Of a DNA stretch of 13,484 bases, positions 1-7,971 are shown in pieces (the stretch's first letter is position 1; the number at the start of each line of letters is the position of its first letter). The translations under genes and the position numbers were made by a program. This stretch comes from an uncultured bacterium (GTDB lineage Bacteria > Patescibacteriota > Patescibacteriia > 2-12-FULL-60-25). The stretch covers positions 1-13,484 of the forward strand of contig CALBSL010000054.1 in NCBI GenBank assembly GCA_937968025.1. The letters run 5' to 3'. The notes under the pieces are model-generated. The model saw only the letters and a program-made list of their open reading frames with translations. It was not told the DNA's origin and ran no database searches.

Positions 1-1666
1 CCGATGCTGCGGTCCCAGCAGGCGTTTTTGCTGCATCAACCGCTGATGGCTGTGTCGCGCTGGTCGTTCCACTTGCTTCCGATTCAGCGACCGTCATAGG
101 ACGAACGTTGATCACGATATTGTCTTGCTGGGTCGCTGCTCCGTCATACGAACGAACAGAAACTGGTAACGTCACAACTCCGACCGTTGGTTTTGGATGA
201 GCGAGCACACCCGTCTCACTCAAGGTCCATCCGGATGGAATAGCTTTCCCAGTTGGGAAGCTCCAGCGAACGCTGGCATAGGAGGACATGGCGCGAAGTT
301 GGGCCGTGTACGCTCGTCCAGCGATCGCTTCAGGAACATTGATATCGATCACCAACCCTGGAACAGCGCTCCCCTGCTGAGCGGCACTCGCTGCACGATC
401 AGCATCAGTGGCCCCTGCCTGGTTCACGGTGAGCGTATACTTTTGCGTAAACGTAAGCCCCGAAGAACGACGCGAAGCAACACGAACCGTGAAAATACCA
501 TCTTCTTTCGGCACACCTGAAATCACACGAGAGTCCGCATTAAAGCTGAGACCTTGTGGCAAACCCTCAATCGACCACACGCGAGGATACGCATCGTTGA
601 CCGAGAACGGTACCGAGTACGATTCGTTTACGCGAGCCACCGGGAGCGAAGCTGGAGACATGGCCGTATTCGCATCCGATTCTTGAGCGGCGTCCGTCGC
701 TGCACCAGCAGCCGACGTGGCAGCATCCCGTAAAATAATGGTCCCATTTTCATAGGCACGAATCCCTGCCGCCTCATGAATATTTGAGGTCACCATGACA
801 CCAAAGCGATACGAACCTGCTTTTTCTTGTGAGACACCAGAGAGACGCCCACTTGGCGAGAGCGTCATACCTTCTGGCAAACGACCAAAGGCGATGGACC
901 ATCGCTGCTCAGCCGCAGGAATACCGAACACGTTCAACTGAATATCAAAGTTCTGTCCACGAGTGAGCGAGACTTCACCGATAGGCGTCGTAATGTCGAT
1001 TGGCGAAGCTCCGACCGGCGCGATGCTGGCAGAGGCCGTTTCTGGCGTTGCACCAACAGCTGCCACCGGAACACGCTGATTTTCAACCGCAAGCTGAACG
1101 CGAGCGGTGAGACGAACTGGCGCTGCCTGCTTTTGCGTGACAACCGATCGCGTGATGGAAAATGAGTACGTCTCGGCGCGAGAAGGCGTACCGTAAATGA
1201 GCCCCGAGGCTGGATCGAGCTGCATTCCCGGTGGCAATGCTCCCTTGGTCACCTCCCAAATCCCCCCTTCAACCGTTTCCAAAGGAAGCAAAACCAGAGA
1301 TTTTCGATAGTCCATGCCGATCTGGGCCGTTGGCAAGGTCTCGACTGCGGCCGTTCCACGTAAAATCACGGTGTGTACATCAGGAAGCGGACAGCTGAGC
1401 TGACACGATTCAACACGAGCACGGCAGGCGGCCTCAGAAGTTGCGTCCACGGATGCGGCACAGGGCACACCTCCGTTGTGCTCACAGGTCATGACGCATG
1501 AGCGTCGTTGATCGGCGCGCGTAATACTATCTGAGCTCAGAGGATTCTGGAGGAGGTCATTGGAAAGACTTCCTGCCATGTAGGCAGCGACACCGGCAGC
1601 CGCAACCGTGACGGCGGTCAGCACTTTTGCCCGCGTAGTGGAACGTGTTGATGTATGGGAGGCCAT
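1..1666 (-). CDS. Membrane-anchored surface protein with putative-Ig (He_PIG) repeats, 3' end beyond the window
   Basis: I translated this by hand on the minus strand. The frame stays open from ATG at 1666 to the left edge (555 codons), so the C-terminus is missing. A hydrophobic segment near residues 13-33, after a short basic N-terminus, is a signal anchor or signal peptide. A six-cysteine region follows (C57, C61, C69, C81, C88, C92; two CxxxC pairs), probably a small disulfide-bonded domain. The rest is a series of cadherin/Ig-like modules with the He_PIG signature 'LPxGhxhxxxxxxhxGxP', as in LPPGMQLDPASGLIYGTP (144-161), LPEGMTLSPSGRLSG and LPQGLSFNADSRVISGVP, joined by Ala/Ser/Thr-rich linkers. 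Such proteins are usually extracellular and involved in adhesion or envelope architecture; the ligand is unknown. The start is supported by a promoter about 30 nt upstream. No Shine-Dalgarno sequence is seen. It is divergent from the AAA+ gene. Confidence 0.82.
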   Translation of the reverse strand, partial: MASHTSTRSTTRAKVLTAVTVAAAGVAAYMAGSLSNDLLQNPLSSDSITRADQRRSCVMTCEHNGGVPCAASVDATSEAACRARVESCQLSCPLPDVHTVILRGTAAVETLPTAQIGMDYRKSLVLLPLETVEGGIWEVTKGALPPGMQLDPASGLIYGTPSRAETYSFSITRSVVTQKQAAPVRLTARVQLAVENQRVPVAAVGATPETASASIAPVGASPIDITTPIGEVSLTRGQNFDIQLNVFGIPAAEQRWSIAFGRLPEGMTLSPSGRLSGVSQEKAGSYRFGVMVTSNIHEAAGIRAYENGTIILRDAATSAAGAATDAAQESDANTAMSPASLPVARVNESYSVPFSVNDAYPRVWSIEGLPQGLSFNADSRVISGVPKEDGIFTVRVASRRSSGLTFTQKYTLTVNQAGATDADRAASAAQQGSAVPGLVIDINVPEAIAGRAYTAQLRAMSSYASVRWSFPTGKAIPSGWTLSETGVLAHPKPTVGVVTLPVSVRSYDGAATQQDNIVINVRPMTVAESEASGTTSATQPSAVDAAKTPAGTAAS

Positions 1667-1696
1667 AGAAAAGGACCGAGAATAAGGTCGTTGGTG

Positions 1697-1705
1697 AGTA
1701 TACCA
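1697..1705 (-). promoter_or_regulatory. Extended -10 promoter of the He_PIG gene
   Basis: On the minus strand this reads TGG-TATACT: a -10 box with the TGn extension, ending 30 nt before the ATG at 1666. No good -35 is present, which is usual for extended -10 promoters. It lies back to back with the promoter of the AAA+ gene in an 81-bp gap. Confidence 0.55.
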
Positions 1706-1725
1706 TAGGTGTCATCATTTGCGTA

Positions 1726-1734
1726 TGCTACACT
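1726..1734 (+). promoter_or_regulatory. Extended -10 promoter of the AAA+ gene
   Basis: TGC-TACACT ends 13 nt before the ATG at 1748. A start point 6-8 nt after the box leaves a leader of only about 5-7 nt, too short for a Shine-Dalgarno sequence. The same nine bases occur before the DoxX gene. Confidence 0.55.
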
Positions 1735-1747
1735 GTGATCATCTCCT

Positions 1748-2752
1748 ATGCCCTTTTCCGCAAAAACGATTCAAGCCTTTCTCTTGTTGATTGTTTTATT
1801 GGCGATCGCTGCATACATCTATTTTCGTGACACAGAAGGAAGCAGCGACTCAGGCAGTGACGATGATTTAACCACGGATCTTACCGCTGAAGCGCGCGCT
1901 GATAAACTGCCAGAAATTATTGGGATGAATGAAGTTGTTGAACGGCTCATTCACGTGATCGCCCGAAAACAAAAGAACAATCCGTTGCTTATTGGTGAGC
2001 CTGGCGTAGGAAAAACAGCCGCTATCGAGGGCCTGGCGCAACGTATCGCCCGAGGACAAGTACCAGAAAGCTTCAAAAATAAGCGCGTCTTGTCTCTCAA
2101 TCTCAACATTCTCCTCGCCGGCACGAAATATCGTGGTGAGTTAGAGAAACGCTTGCAAGGACTCCTCAAAACGCTTGAGGCGGATCCGCGTGGCACGATT
2201 TTGTTTATCGACGAAATCCACATGATTCAACAAGCGCGAGGATCGGAGGGATCCCTCGATATTGCTGATATTTTGAAACCCGCTCTTTCCCGTGGAGAAA
2301 TTCAAATTGTTGGCGCAACCACCTGGCGTGAATACGAACAGTATCTGAAGCCAGATGGAGCGATCGATCGTCGATTCCAGCCGGTTCTGGTTGAAGAACC
2401 TTCTCGAGAAAGCGCCATTCAGATTCTCGTTGGCGCCAAACCCGCGTACGAGTCGCATCACGGTGTCTGCATTCCGCATGCATCAATTGAAAAAGCCGTC
2501 GATACTTCCATGAAGTTTGTCCATGATCGATTTCTTCCAGATAAGGCGTTCGACATTATCGATGAAGCCTGCGCAAAAGTCTCGATCGACGCCGGAAGCG
2601 CCCATCATGGGACGGCTCTTGGCTTGCTGCACGATGCGGCAAAATACGCCTCCGAATGCGGCGGGGATACACCCATCGTCATGGAAAGTGACGTGGAAGA
2701 GGTCGCCAAGCAATGGCACGATCACCGAACACAACCGCGGACGAAGAAATAA
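1748..2752 (+). CDS. Membrane-anchored single-domain AAA+ ATPase of the ClpA/ClpB D1 type
   Basis: The 334-aa protein starts with a transmembrane helix (about residues 8-25), then an acidic Ser/Asp linker (28-45). One AAA+ module follows that closely resembles the first ring (D1) of ClpA/B/C: Walker A GEPGVGKT (83-90), pore loop GTKYRGELE (125-133), Walker B ILFIDE (151-156), sensor-1 GATT (189-192), arginine finger DRRF (207-210) and a small-domain motif LPDKAFDIIDEA (263-274). Full Clp unfoldases are about 700-850 aa with an N-domain and a second ring. This one ends near 'VEEVAKQW', where D1 normally passes into D2. It lacks the N-domain, D2, the ClpB coiled-coil insert and any obvious ClpP-binding loop. 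Family knowledge implies ATP-driven polypeptide remodelling; membrane tethering and a specific substrate are inferred. No partner protease is visible nearby. Confidence 0.88.
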   Translation: MPFSAKTIQAFLLLIVLLAIAAYIYFRDTEGSSDSGSDDDLTTDLTAEARADKLPEIIGMNEVVERLIHVIARKQKNNPLLIGEPGVGKTAAIEGLAQRIARGQVPESFKNKRVLSLNLNILLAGTKYRGELEKRLQGLLKTLEADPRGTILFIDEIHMIQQARGSEGSLDIADILKPALSRGEIQIVGATTWREYEQYLKPDGAIDRRFQPVLVEEPSRESAIQILVGAKPAYESHHGVCIPHASIEKAVDTSMKFVHDRFLPDKAFDIIDEACAKVSIDAGSAHHGTALGLLHDAAKYASECGGDTPIVMESDVEEVAKQWHDHRTQPRTKK

Positions 2753-2777
2753 CCCTCTTTTCGAGGCGCAGCTTCCC

Positions 2778-2786
2778 TGCTACACT
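2778..2786 (+). promoter_or_regulatory. Extended -10 promoter of the DoxX gene
   Basis: TGC-TACACT ends 9 nt before the ATG at 2796, so the transcript should begin almost at the start codon. This choice of start removes an upstream extension that reads back into the AAA+ gene. Confidence 0.55.
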
Positions 2787-2795
2787 AGTGTCACT

Positions 2796-3257
2796 ATGAA
2801 ACTTTCATCGTGTAACGCCTGGTGCGCAAAGCACGGCGTCTCCGTCGGTGCCTTGATCCTCCGTGTCCTCGTTGGTTTCGTCATGATCTCCTCCGGGGCA
2901 ACCAAGCTCTTCGGCGGGATGGACATGTTTAGCGGCATGGTAGCGAACCTCGGCATTCCTGCGCCGGTCTTCATGGCGTATGCAGCTGCGCTCGTCGAGT
3001 TCCTTGGTGGTATTGCGGTTCTTCTTGGTATTGGCACACGCGTTTTTGCGGCATTGGTCGCGATCGTGATGGGCGTCGCCTTCTTTGGCGCCCATGGCGG
3101 GAACGTGATGGAAGGACTTGGAGCGCTTGGCTTTCTCGGTATCACCCTCTCTTTGGTCTTCACGGGCGCTGGTCGCTGGTCGATCGACGTCTGCGCTGGC
3201 CTCTCAAAAGACGACGAGTGCTGCAAAGGGAACAAAAAAGATTGCTGCAAGAACTAA
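2796..3257 (+). CDS. DoxX-family membrane protein with a Cys-rich C-terminal tail
   Basis: A 153-aa protein with four predicted membrane helices (about residues 15-36, 58-78, 82-99 and 107-124). It has the DoxX-family pattern 'LRVLVGFVMISSGATKLFG' in helix 1, and 'AALVEFLGGIAVLLGIGTR' spanning helix 2 and the following loop. DoxX-like proteins are inner-membrane proteins linked to redox and thiol stress or quinone-coupled oxidoreductases; the exact reaction is not established for most. The tail carries two CC pairs (C142-C143 and C150-C151, motif ECCKGNKKDCC) plus C133, and there are two more cysteines before helix 1 (C6, C10). This suggests metal or thiol binding at the membrane face, which is inference. 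ATG 2796 was chosen because a promoter lies directly before it and the protein then begins at a normal DoxX N-terminus. A terminator follows the stop. Confidence 0.85.
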   Translation: MKLSSCNAWCAKHGVSVGALILRVLVGFVMISSGATKLFGGMDMFSGMVANLGIPAPVFMAYAAALVEFLGGIAVLLGIGTRVFAALVAIVMGVAFFGAHGGNVMEGLGALGFLGITLSLVFTGAGRWSIDVCAGLSKDDECCKGNKKDCCKN

Positions 3258-3262
3258 CAAAC

Positions 3263-3287
3263 AACACCCCGATCGGGGTGTTTTTTT
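3263..3287 (+). terminator. Rho-independent terminator after DoxX
   Basis: AACACCCC, loop GATC, GGGGTGTT, then a run of T. It is a perfect 8-bp stem directly after the DoxX stop. The FemAB-like gene ends convergently at 3286, so the hairpin may serve both directions, although the U-tract is strong only on the plus strand. Confidence 0.9.
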
Positions 3288-4284
3288 ATCTCCGAACAAA
3301 TACTTTGTACAACCATGGCCGGCGAATGCGATCGTAGGTTCCAGGCTCAGAAGCCATCACCGTACCCCATCGCTCCTTGAACCGCGTGATGCCGTCCCAC
3401 GAAGGTCGAAAATCGATCGAGCTCTCATCGGGTGGATTTCCTCCTCCAAAGTCATACCAGCGACGCCCTTCTTGAATAGCCGTGTAGATCGCGGACCATT
3501 GGAGAGCGTACGGAGCCATCTTCTCACGATCTTCGGAGGATGATGCTCCGTAGAGGTACATAATCGTGTCGCCGCAGAGCACCTCGAGATTGGCGGCGAG
3601 CGGCTTCCCTAAACACTCTGCGATGCGAAAACGCGCATTCCCAAACTGACAAAGGGTGGTGCAAATGGTGCGGAGATAGTGTTCATCATGTCCCGTAAAC
3701 CCATCACGTTCCTCAGTTTGCTTGAGCAAGCTCATAAAAACCGGGATATCGTCTGACGTGCCGCCGCGCACAATCACCGCATGACGCTCGGCGAGTCGAA
3801 TATTGTACCGAGTTTTTTTGTGCATGCGTTCGAGCACATCGTCAGGCGCCCCGTGCAACGGAACAACGTAACTCGTCGAGGGATTCAGCGAACGCACACG
3901 GCGACCACCGTCCCAGCTCCGTCGTTCATCGATGGCACCTTCCGGAGAACGCCAGCGTGGCTCGATACGGGTAAAGAGGGTCTGCGCTTGGGCTGGAAGG
4001 GCTTTCTCGCACGATTTCAGCACGGATTCCTGTTCTTTTGACGACATCCCGACGGGAAAAACCGGTCCCTGCGGACAAAACCAATAGACAAACGGTCCAC
4101 GGCGTTCCTGCACCCACTGAGCGAGCACAGGACCAACGGAAGTTTGTACATAGTGCCGCACGACCGTCTTTCCAAGGGCCTTCTGCGCCTCGCCCCACGC
4201 CCAGAGCTGCGTGAATGGCGGATAGGTATACGACGTAAGCGCTTGATCCCAGGCTGACGGCGCCCCTCTAAAGCTAACGTCCAT
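3286..4284 (-). CDS. FemAB/FemX-like peptidoglycan interpeptide bridge aminoacyltransferase
   Basis: This 332-aa protein has the layout of the FemABX family (two GNAT-like folds): an N-terminal FTQLWAWGEAQKALG segment (24-38), the central motif MHKKTRYNIRLAERHAV, the second-domain strand 'MYLYGASS', and the C-terminal signatures 'YDFGGG' and 'GITRFKERWG'. Family members move amino acids from aminoacyl-tRNA to the lipid II stem peptide (or a related substrate), building the peptidoglycan cross-bridge in the cytoplasm. The amino acid used here cannot be read from sequence. The start overlaps the end of ruvA by 11 bp, so the two are translated from one message. FemAB-like proteins are common in Patescibacteria and Firmicutes. 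It lacks the coiled-coil insert of the staphylococcal enzymes. Confidence 0.88.
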   Translation of the reverse strand: MDVSFRGAPSAWDQALTSYTYPPFTQLWAWGEAQKALGKTVVRHYVQTSVGPVLAQWVQERRGPFVYWFCPQGPVFPVGMSSKEQESVLKSCEKALPAQAQTLFTRIEPRWRSPEGAIDERRSWDGGRRVRSLNPSTSYVVPLHGAPDDVLERMHKKTRYNIRLAERHAVIVRGGTSDDIPVFMSLLKQTEERDGFTGHDEHYLRTICTTLCQFGNARFRIAECLGKPLAANLEVLCGDTIMYLYGASSSEDREKMAPYALQWSAIYTAIQEGRRWYDFGGGNPPDESSIDFRPSWDGITRFKERWGTVMASEPGTYDRIRRPWLYKVFVRR

Positions 4285-4840
4285 ACGAAGACAATTGCTT
4301 CAAGGCGTCGCGCAAACGATCTGAGACGCCAATGATCGACGCATCAACGCGCTTAAGGGCCGCGCGTGCATCAACCGCGCTATACCCCAGTGATTGCAAC
4401 GCGGAGATCACCTCTCCGTCTGCGCCGCCGATTTCGCCATCCTCAGCCAACTGACCTCGCAACTCAAGCACGATTTTTTGCGCGGTCTTCTTCCCCACAC
4501 CCGGTACAGACGTGAGTGTATCGACATCGCCCGACATGACGGCCGCCCGCACTGTATCAGCCGTGCCGATAGACAGAATGGTGTTCGCCACCTTCGGACC
4601 CACGCCAGACACAGACAGGAGCTTCAAAAAGAGCTGTAGATCGTCTTGTGAGATAAAGCCGTATAAGTCGTGCGCATCTTCACGAATTACCTCGTGAATA
4701 TACAAGAAGAGCGTCTCCCCGGTTTTTGTCATGGCGAGCAAGCCCGGCGTCACCCCCACACGATAGCCAATGCCGCCTACTTCTAAGAGCACCGATTGCA
4801 CGGAACGGTCGATCACCACGCCATGAAGAGAGCCAATCAT
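4274..4840 (-). CDS. ruvA: Holliday junction branch migration protein RuvA
   Basis: A full-length 188-aa RuvA (family usually about 190-205 aa). The N-terminal OB-fold domain begins MIGSLHGVV and includes the 'IREDAHDLYGF' block (52-62). Two helix-hairpin-helix motifs follow, 'SVSGVGPKVA' (76-85) and 'SVPGVGKKTAQKIVLELRG' (111-129). Domain III, which binds RuvB ('VISALQSLGYS' at 144-154), closes the protein. RuvA tetramers hold the four-way junction while RuvB drives branch migration. ruvB and ruvC are not in this window. The start ATG lies 8 nt after a -10 box; downstream it overlaps the FemAB-like gene. Confidence 0.96.
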   Translation of the reverse strand: MIGSLHGVVIDRSVQSVLLEVGGIGYRVGVTPGLLAMTKTGETLFLYIHEVIREDAHDLYGFISQDDLQLFLKLLSVSGVGPKVANTILSIGTADTVRAAVMSGDVDTLTSVPGVGKKTAQKIVLELRGQLAEDGEIGGADGEVISALQSLGYSAVDARAALKRVDASIIGVSDRLRDALKQLSSYGR

Positions 4841-4848
4841 ATAGAGGG

Positions 4849-4877
4849 AGTGTAGGGGAAAACACCCTACCTCGCAA
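4849..4877 (-). promoter_or_regulatory. Promoter of the ruvA-femX unit
   Basis: On the minus strand, TTGCGA (4872-4877), a 17-bp spacer, then TACACT (4849-4854), 8 nt before the ATG at 4840. This unit lacks the TGn extension but has a recognisable -35 at ideal spacing. The leader is expected to be 0-2 nt. Confidence 0.6.
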
Positions 4878-4878
4878 A

Positions 4879-4904
4879 CAAAAAGAGGCCGAAGCCTCTC
4901 TTTT
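4879..4904 (-). terminator. Terminator after gyrA with a UUCG loop
   Basis: On the minus strand, AGAGGC-TTCG-GCCTCT (stem 4884-4889 with 4894-4899) is followed by TTTTGTTTG. The UUCG tetraloop is exceptionally stable. It lies directly after the gyrA stop (4904-4906) and a few bases upstream of the ruvA promoter. Confidence 0.85.
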
Positions 4905-7372
4905 TAGACGAACGCTACCGAACTCACTCGATCCCCCGCTTCTTTGAAACGCATGAGACGAACTCCCTGCGTATCGCGACCGAGCGAAGGAACCGACTTA
5001 AACGGCGTGCGGATCACGATCCCGTCTTTCGAGATCATCATGAGATCGCGTTCATCGTCCGTGCTGGAGATAAATGCGCCCACCACCCCACCCGTCTTAT
5101 CCGTGACCTTCGCCGTACGAATCCCTGATCCGCCACGACCCTGCGTTTTATATTCCTGGAGGTCTGTTCGTTTACCCATCCCGTTCTCGGTAATGACGAA
5201 GAGCTGGAGCAAGCCCTTGTCCGCAAGCTTCGGATCAACAATATCCATGCCAATCACGTTATCATTCTGACCCAGCTTGATTCCGCGCACACCAGCGGCG
5301 GTACGCCCCATGGCACGAACATCGTCTTCGCTAAACCGAATCGACTGGCCCTTTTTCGTCACCAGGGAAATATCATCTGTACCAGAAGAAGGCTTCACCC
5401 ACGTCAGCTCGTCGCCGTCGTCTAACGTGATAGCAATGATGCCACTACGACGCACGTTTTCGAACTGATCGAGCGCTGATTTCTTGATCGTGCCACGACT
5501 TGTCACCATCACCAAGAATTTCGCATCGTCGATATCGTCCATCGAGAGCGTCACAGTCACTTTTTCTCCTGGAGAAAGCTGGAGGAAGTTCACAATCGCC
5601 TGTCCTTTTGAGGTACGGCTTCCTTGTGGGAGTTCATACGCTTTCAAGCGGAACACGCGACCACGGCTTGTAAAGAAGAGGATTTCTGCATGGGTGTTCG
5701 TGGTGAACAACTGGCTGACAATATCTTCTTCTTTTGTGGAAAGACCCACGACACCCTTACCGCCGCGAGCTTGCGTGCGGAACGTGTCAGGTGGAAGACG
5801 CTTGATATACCCGTCTTCCGTCAGCATCACGATCGTATCTTCTTGTGGGATCAGATCTTCTACCGAGAACTCGCCCACTGGATGATCCACGATCTGCGTA
5901 CGACGGTCGTCGCCGAACTGATCACGCATTTGAATCACTTCATCTTTGATAATCGCCAGCATGCGCTTCACAGAAGCAAGAATCGCCTTCAATTCTTCGA
6001 TCAGTTTTTTCTTTTCTTCATGTTCCTGCTCAATGCGTAGACGTTCGAGGTTCGCGAGCTGCTGCAAGCGCATTTCGAGAATGGCAAGCGTCTGGCGCTC
6101 AGAGAGCTTGAACTTGCCCATCAAGTTCGCTTTCGCTTCGTCACGATCTTTGGACTTCTTGATGGTCGCGATCACGTCATCAATATTCATCAGCGCGATC
6201 ATCAACCCCTCCAAGATGTGCATGCGCTCTTCTGCGCGCGTGAGATCGTACTGAGTACGTCGTCGAACCACCTCTTTACGGTGCGCAAGATACTCATCAA
6301 GCAGCGTGCGCAGCGTCAACACGCGCGGCTGAATACCGTTTTCCACGAGACAGAGCATGTTCAAGTGGAACGTCTCCTGCAACTGCGTCATCTTGAAGAG
6401 CTGGTTCAAGACTTTCTTTGGATAGGAATCCTTCTTCAAGTCGATCACGATACGAATTCCCTCCTTGTTTGATTCATCGCGCAAATCACGAATACCCTCG
6501 ATCTTCTTGTCAGTCACGAGTTCGGCGATTTTTTCGATCAAAAATGCCTTGTTGACCTGATATGGCAATTCCGTGACGAGAATTTGGAACGAACCGTTCT
6601 TTTCCTCAATGATTTCTGTTTTTGCGCGCATCACGATACCACCCTTTCCCGTCGCATACGCTGAACGGATGGCGTTCTTATCGTAGATGATCCCGGCCGT
6701 TGGAAAGTCGGGGCCAGGCATGTGCACCAACAATTCGTCGACGGTAATCTCAGGATTTTCGATCAACGCAATCACCGCCTGACACACTTCGCGAAGGTTG
6801 TGCGTTGGGATGCTTGTCGCCATACCAACCGCAATACCAATCGTGCCATTCAGGAGCAGGTTTGGGAGTTTTCCTGGGAGCACGCGCGGCTCCTCTTCGG
6901 AACCGTCATAGTTTGGGCGAAAATCAACCGTTTCTTTTTCAATATCAAACAATAATTCTTCGGCGACACGAGCGAGTTTCGCTTCCGTATAACGCATGGC
7001 AGCGGCACGGTCACCGTCGATTGAACCGAAGTTTCCCTGGCCACGCACGAGCATGTAGCGTATGCTAAAATCTTGCGCCATACGCACCATGGAATCATAG
7101 ACCGCCGTGTCACCGTGCGGGTGATACTTACCAAGCACTTCACCAACAATACGAGCGCTTTTCTTAAAGCTCGTGTTTGCACGGAGGCCCATCCGCCACA
7201 TCGTGTACAAAATACGTCGATGAACAGGCTTTAATCCGTCACGGGCATCAGGGAGGGCGCGATCAACAATCACGGACATCGCGTAGTCCAAAAACGACGT
7301 TTGAATCTCGTCGACGAGGGCGCGCGGCTCAAGCCGTCCAGACAAGGCGCTCGGTTGCAGTGGTTCGCTCAT
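4904..7372 (-). CDS. gyrA: DNA gyrase subunit A
   Basis: A complete 822-aa GyrA. The breakage-reunion domain begins '[22 protein letters not shown]' in three consecutive blocks (19-40). The quinolone-pocket region [12 protein letters not shown] lies at 82-93, and the catalytic tyrosine is Y128 in AAAMRYTE. The C-terminal beta-pinwheel contains the GyrA box as QARGGKG (534-540), which distinguishes gyrase A from ParC although the usual second Arg is Ala. A second blade repeat 'QGRGGSGI' lies near 744-751. With GyrB (not in the window) it introduces negative supercoils using ATP. Thr89 and Asp93 occupy the positions of E. coli Ser83 and Asp87. It forms its own unit, with a promoter at 7380-7388 and a terminator directly after the stop. 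Confidence 0.97.
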   Translation of the reverse strand: MSEPLQPSALSGRLEPRALVDEIQTSFLDYAMSVIVDRALPDARDGLKPVHRRILYTMWRMGLRANTSFKKSARIVGEVLGKYHPHGDTAVYDSMVRMAQDFSIRYMLVRGQGNFGSIDGDRAAAMRYTEAKLARVAEELLFDIEKETVDFRPNYDGSEEEPRVLPGKLPNLLLNGTIGIAVGMATSIPTHNLREVCQAVIALIENPEITVDELLVHMPGPDFPTAGIIYDKNAIRSAYATGKGGIVMRAKTEIIEEKNGSFQILVTELPYQVNKAFLIEKIAELVTDKKIEGIRDLRDESNKEGIRIVIDLKKDSYPKKVLNQLFKMTQLQETFHLNMLCLVENGIQPRVLTLRTLLDEYLAHRKEVVRRRTQYDLTRAEERMHILEGLMIALMNIDDVIATIKKSKDRDEAKANLMGKFKLSERQTLAILEMRLQQLANLERLRIEQEHEEKKKLIEELKAILASVKRMLAIIKDEVIQMRDQFGDDRRTQIVDHPVGEFSVEDLIPQEDTIVMLTEDGYIKRLPPDTFRTQARGGKGVVGLSTKEEDIVSQLFTTNTHAEILFFTSRGRVFRLKAYELPQGSRTSKGQAIVNFLQLSPGEKVTVTLSMDDIDDAKFLVMVTSRGTIKKSALDQFENVRRSGIIAITLDDGDELTWVKPSSGTDDISLVTKKGQSIRFSEDDVRAMGRTAAGVRGIKLGQNDNVIGMDIVDPKLADKGLLQLFVITENGMGKRTDLQEYKTQGRGGSGIRTAKVTDKTGGVVGAFISSTDDERDLMMISKDGIVIRTPFKSVPSLGRDTQGVRLMRFKEAGDRVSSVAFV

Positions 7373-7379
7373 AACAGGG

Positions 7380-7388
7380 CTTATACTA
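7380..7388 (-). promoter_or_regulatory. Promoter -10 region of gyrA
   Basis: The minus strand reads TAGTATAAG. TATAAG (7380-7385) matches the -10 consensus at five of six bases and ends 7 nt before the gyrA ATG, so the message should be leaderless. An alternative register, TAGTAT (7383-7388), is possible. Confidence 0.5.
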
Positions 7389-7441
7389 GCGCTTCCGCCC
7401 GCTCTCGAACAGCGTATCTGTCAACCCCTTTTTCCCCGAAC

Positions 7442-7467
7442 AAAAACTCGCTCCGTGGAGCGAGTTT
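7442..7467 (-). terminator. Terminator between the one-TM gene and gyrA
   Basis: On the minus strand, AAACTCGCTC-CACG-GAGCGAGTTT (7444-7467), a perfect 10-bp stem running into TTG. It lies just after the stop of the 149-aa protein gene and separates it from gyrA. Confidence 0.85.
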
Positions 7468-7471
7468 GGGA

Positions 7472-7921
7472 CTATTTTTTGATCTCAGGAGTCGTTTCAA
7501 TTGGATTGGGAGAGAGGTACGCCTGCTCGAGACGAGCAGATTCAACGCCGATCTGACGCTGGAGCATGCTCGTATCCACAAGCTGCGTTCGGGCGCGAAC
7601 CCAATCGCCCACGGTAAACCACCACCCCATCAGTAGGAGCGCAGAACAAAAGGCGACGCTCGAAATATAGACCCAGTGCCGAACTTTTGGCCGAGCATGA
7701 CGGGCGTGTGCATGCGCGAGAATAAGACCTCGCTTATGATCAGGGGTGAGCAATCCTTGCTGAAACAGCACGTCACTAAACGATGGGAGCGGCATGGAAG
7801 CGTCTTCGTGCGCTGATAGTGCTGCCGTATCACGCGTAGCACGAGCCGCGGGTCGAGGAGAACGGGCGGGGGCTTTTCGTGCGGACGAGCTTGGACGTCG
7901 CGTGGACAAAGAACGAGGCAT
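7472..7921 (-). CDS. Hypothetical single-pass membrane protein with a basic N-terminus
   Basis: 149 aa, family not recognised. Residues 1-30 are very rich in Arg, Ser, Pro and Ala and probably disordered. Residues 43-65 contain 'SFSDVLFQQGLLTPDHKRGL', which recalls the short helical N-terminal motifs of some type IV pilus or secretion ATPases, but the match is weak. One transmembrane helix lies at about 83-104. A 45-residue polar, partly helical tail follows. With no signal peptide at the start and a basic N-terminus, the topology is probably N-in/C-out. A -10 box 12 nt upstream supports the start. It sits between mscL and gyrA as its own unit. Confidence 0.7.
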   Translation of the reverse strand: MPRSLSTRRPSSSARKAPARSPRPAARATRDTAALSAHEDASMPLPSFSDVLFQQGLLTPDHKRGLILAHAHARHARPKVRHWVYISSVAFCSALLLMGWWFTVGDWVRARTQLVDTSMLQRQIGVESARLEQAYLSPNPIETTPEIKK

Positions 7922-7933
7922 AGAGATACCGCT

Positions 7934-7942
7934 AGTATACCA
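7934..7942 (-). promoter_or_regulatory. Extended -10 promoter of the one-TM protein gene
   Basis: The minus strand reads TGG-TATACT, identical to the element before the He_PIG gene. It ends 12 nt before the ATG at 7921, giving a leader of about 4-6 nt. Confidence 0.55.
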
Positions 7943-7971
7943 AAGATCTTACGCTCGAGCGAATGCGCCCT

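Noticed and set aside
197-686. Plus-strand frames across the left edge
   Set aside because: They oppose a long uninterrupted minus-strand frame with recognisable He_PIG repeats and have no domain of their own.
2517-2795. Extension of the DoxX frame back into the AAA+ gene
   Set aside because: It overlaps a better gene in another frame and ignores the promoter directly before 2796.
7952-7961. Palindrome CGCTCGAGCG after mscL as a terminator
   Set aside because: It has no loop and no U-tract on either strand; too weak to call.
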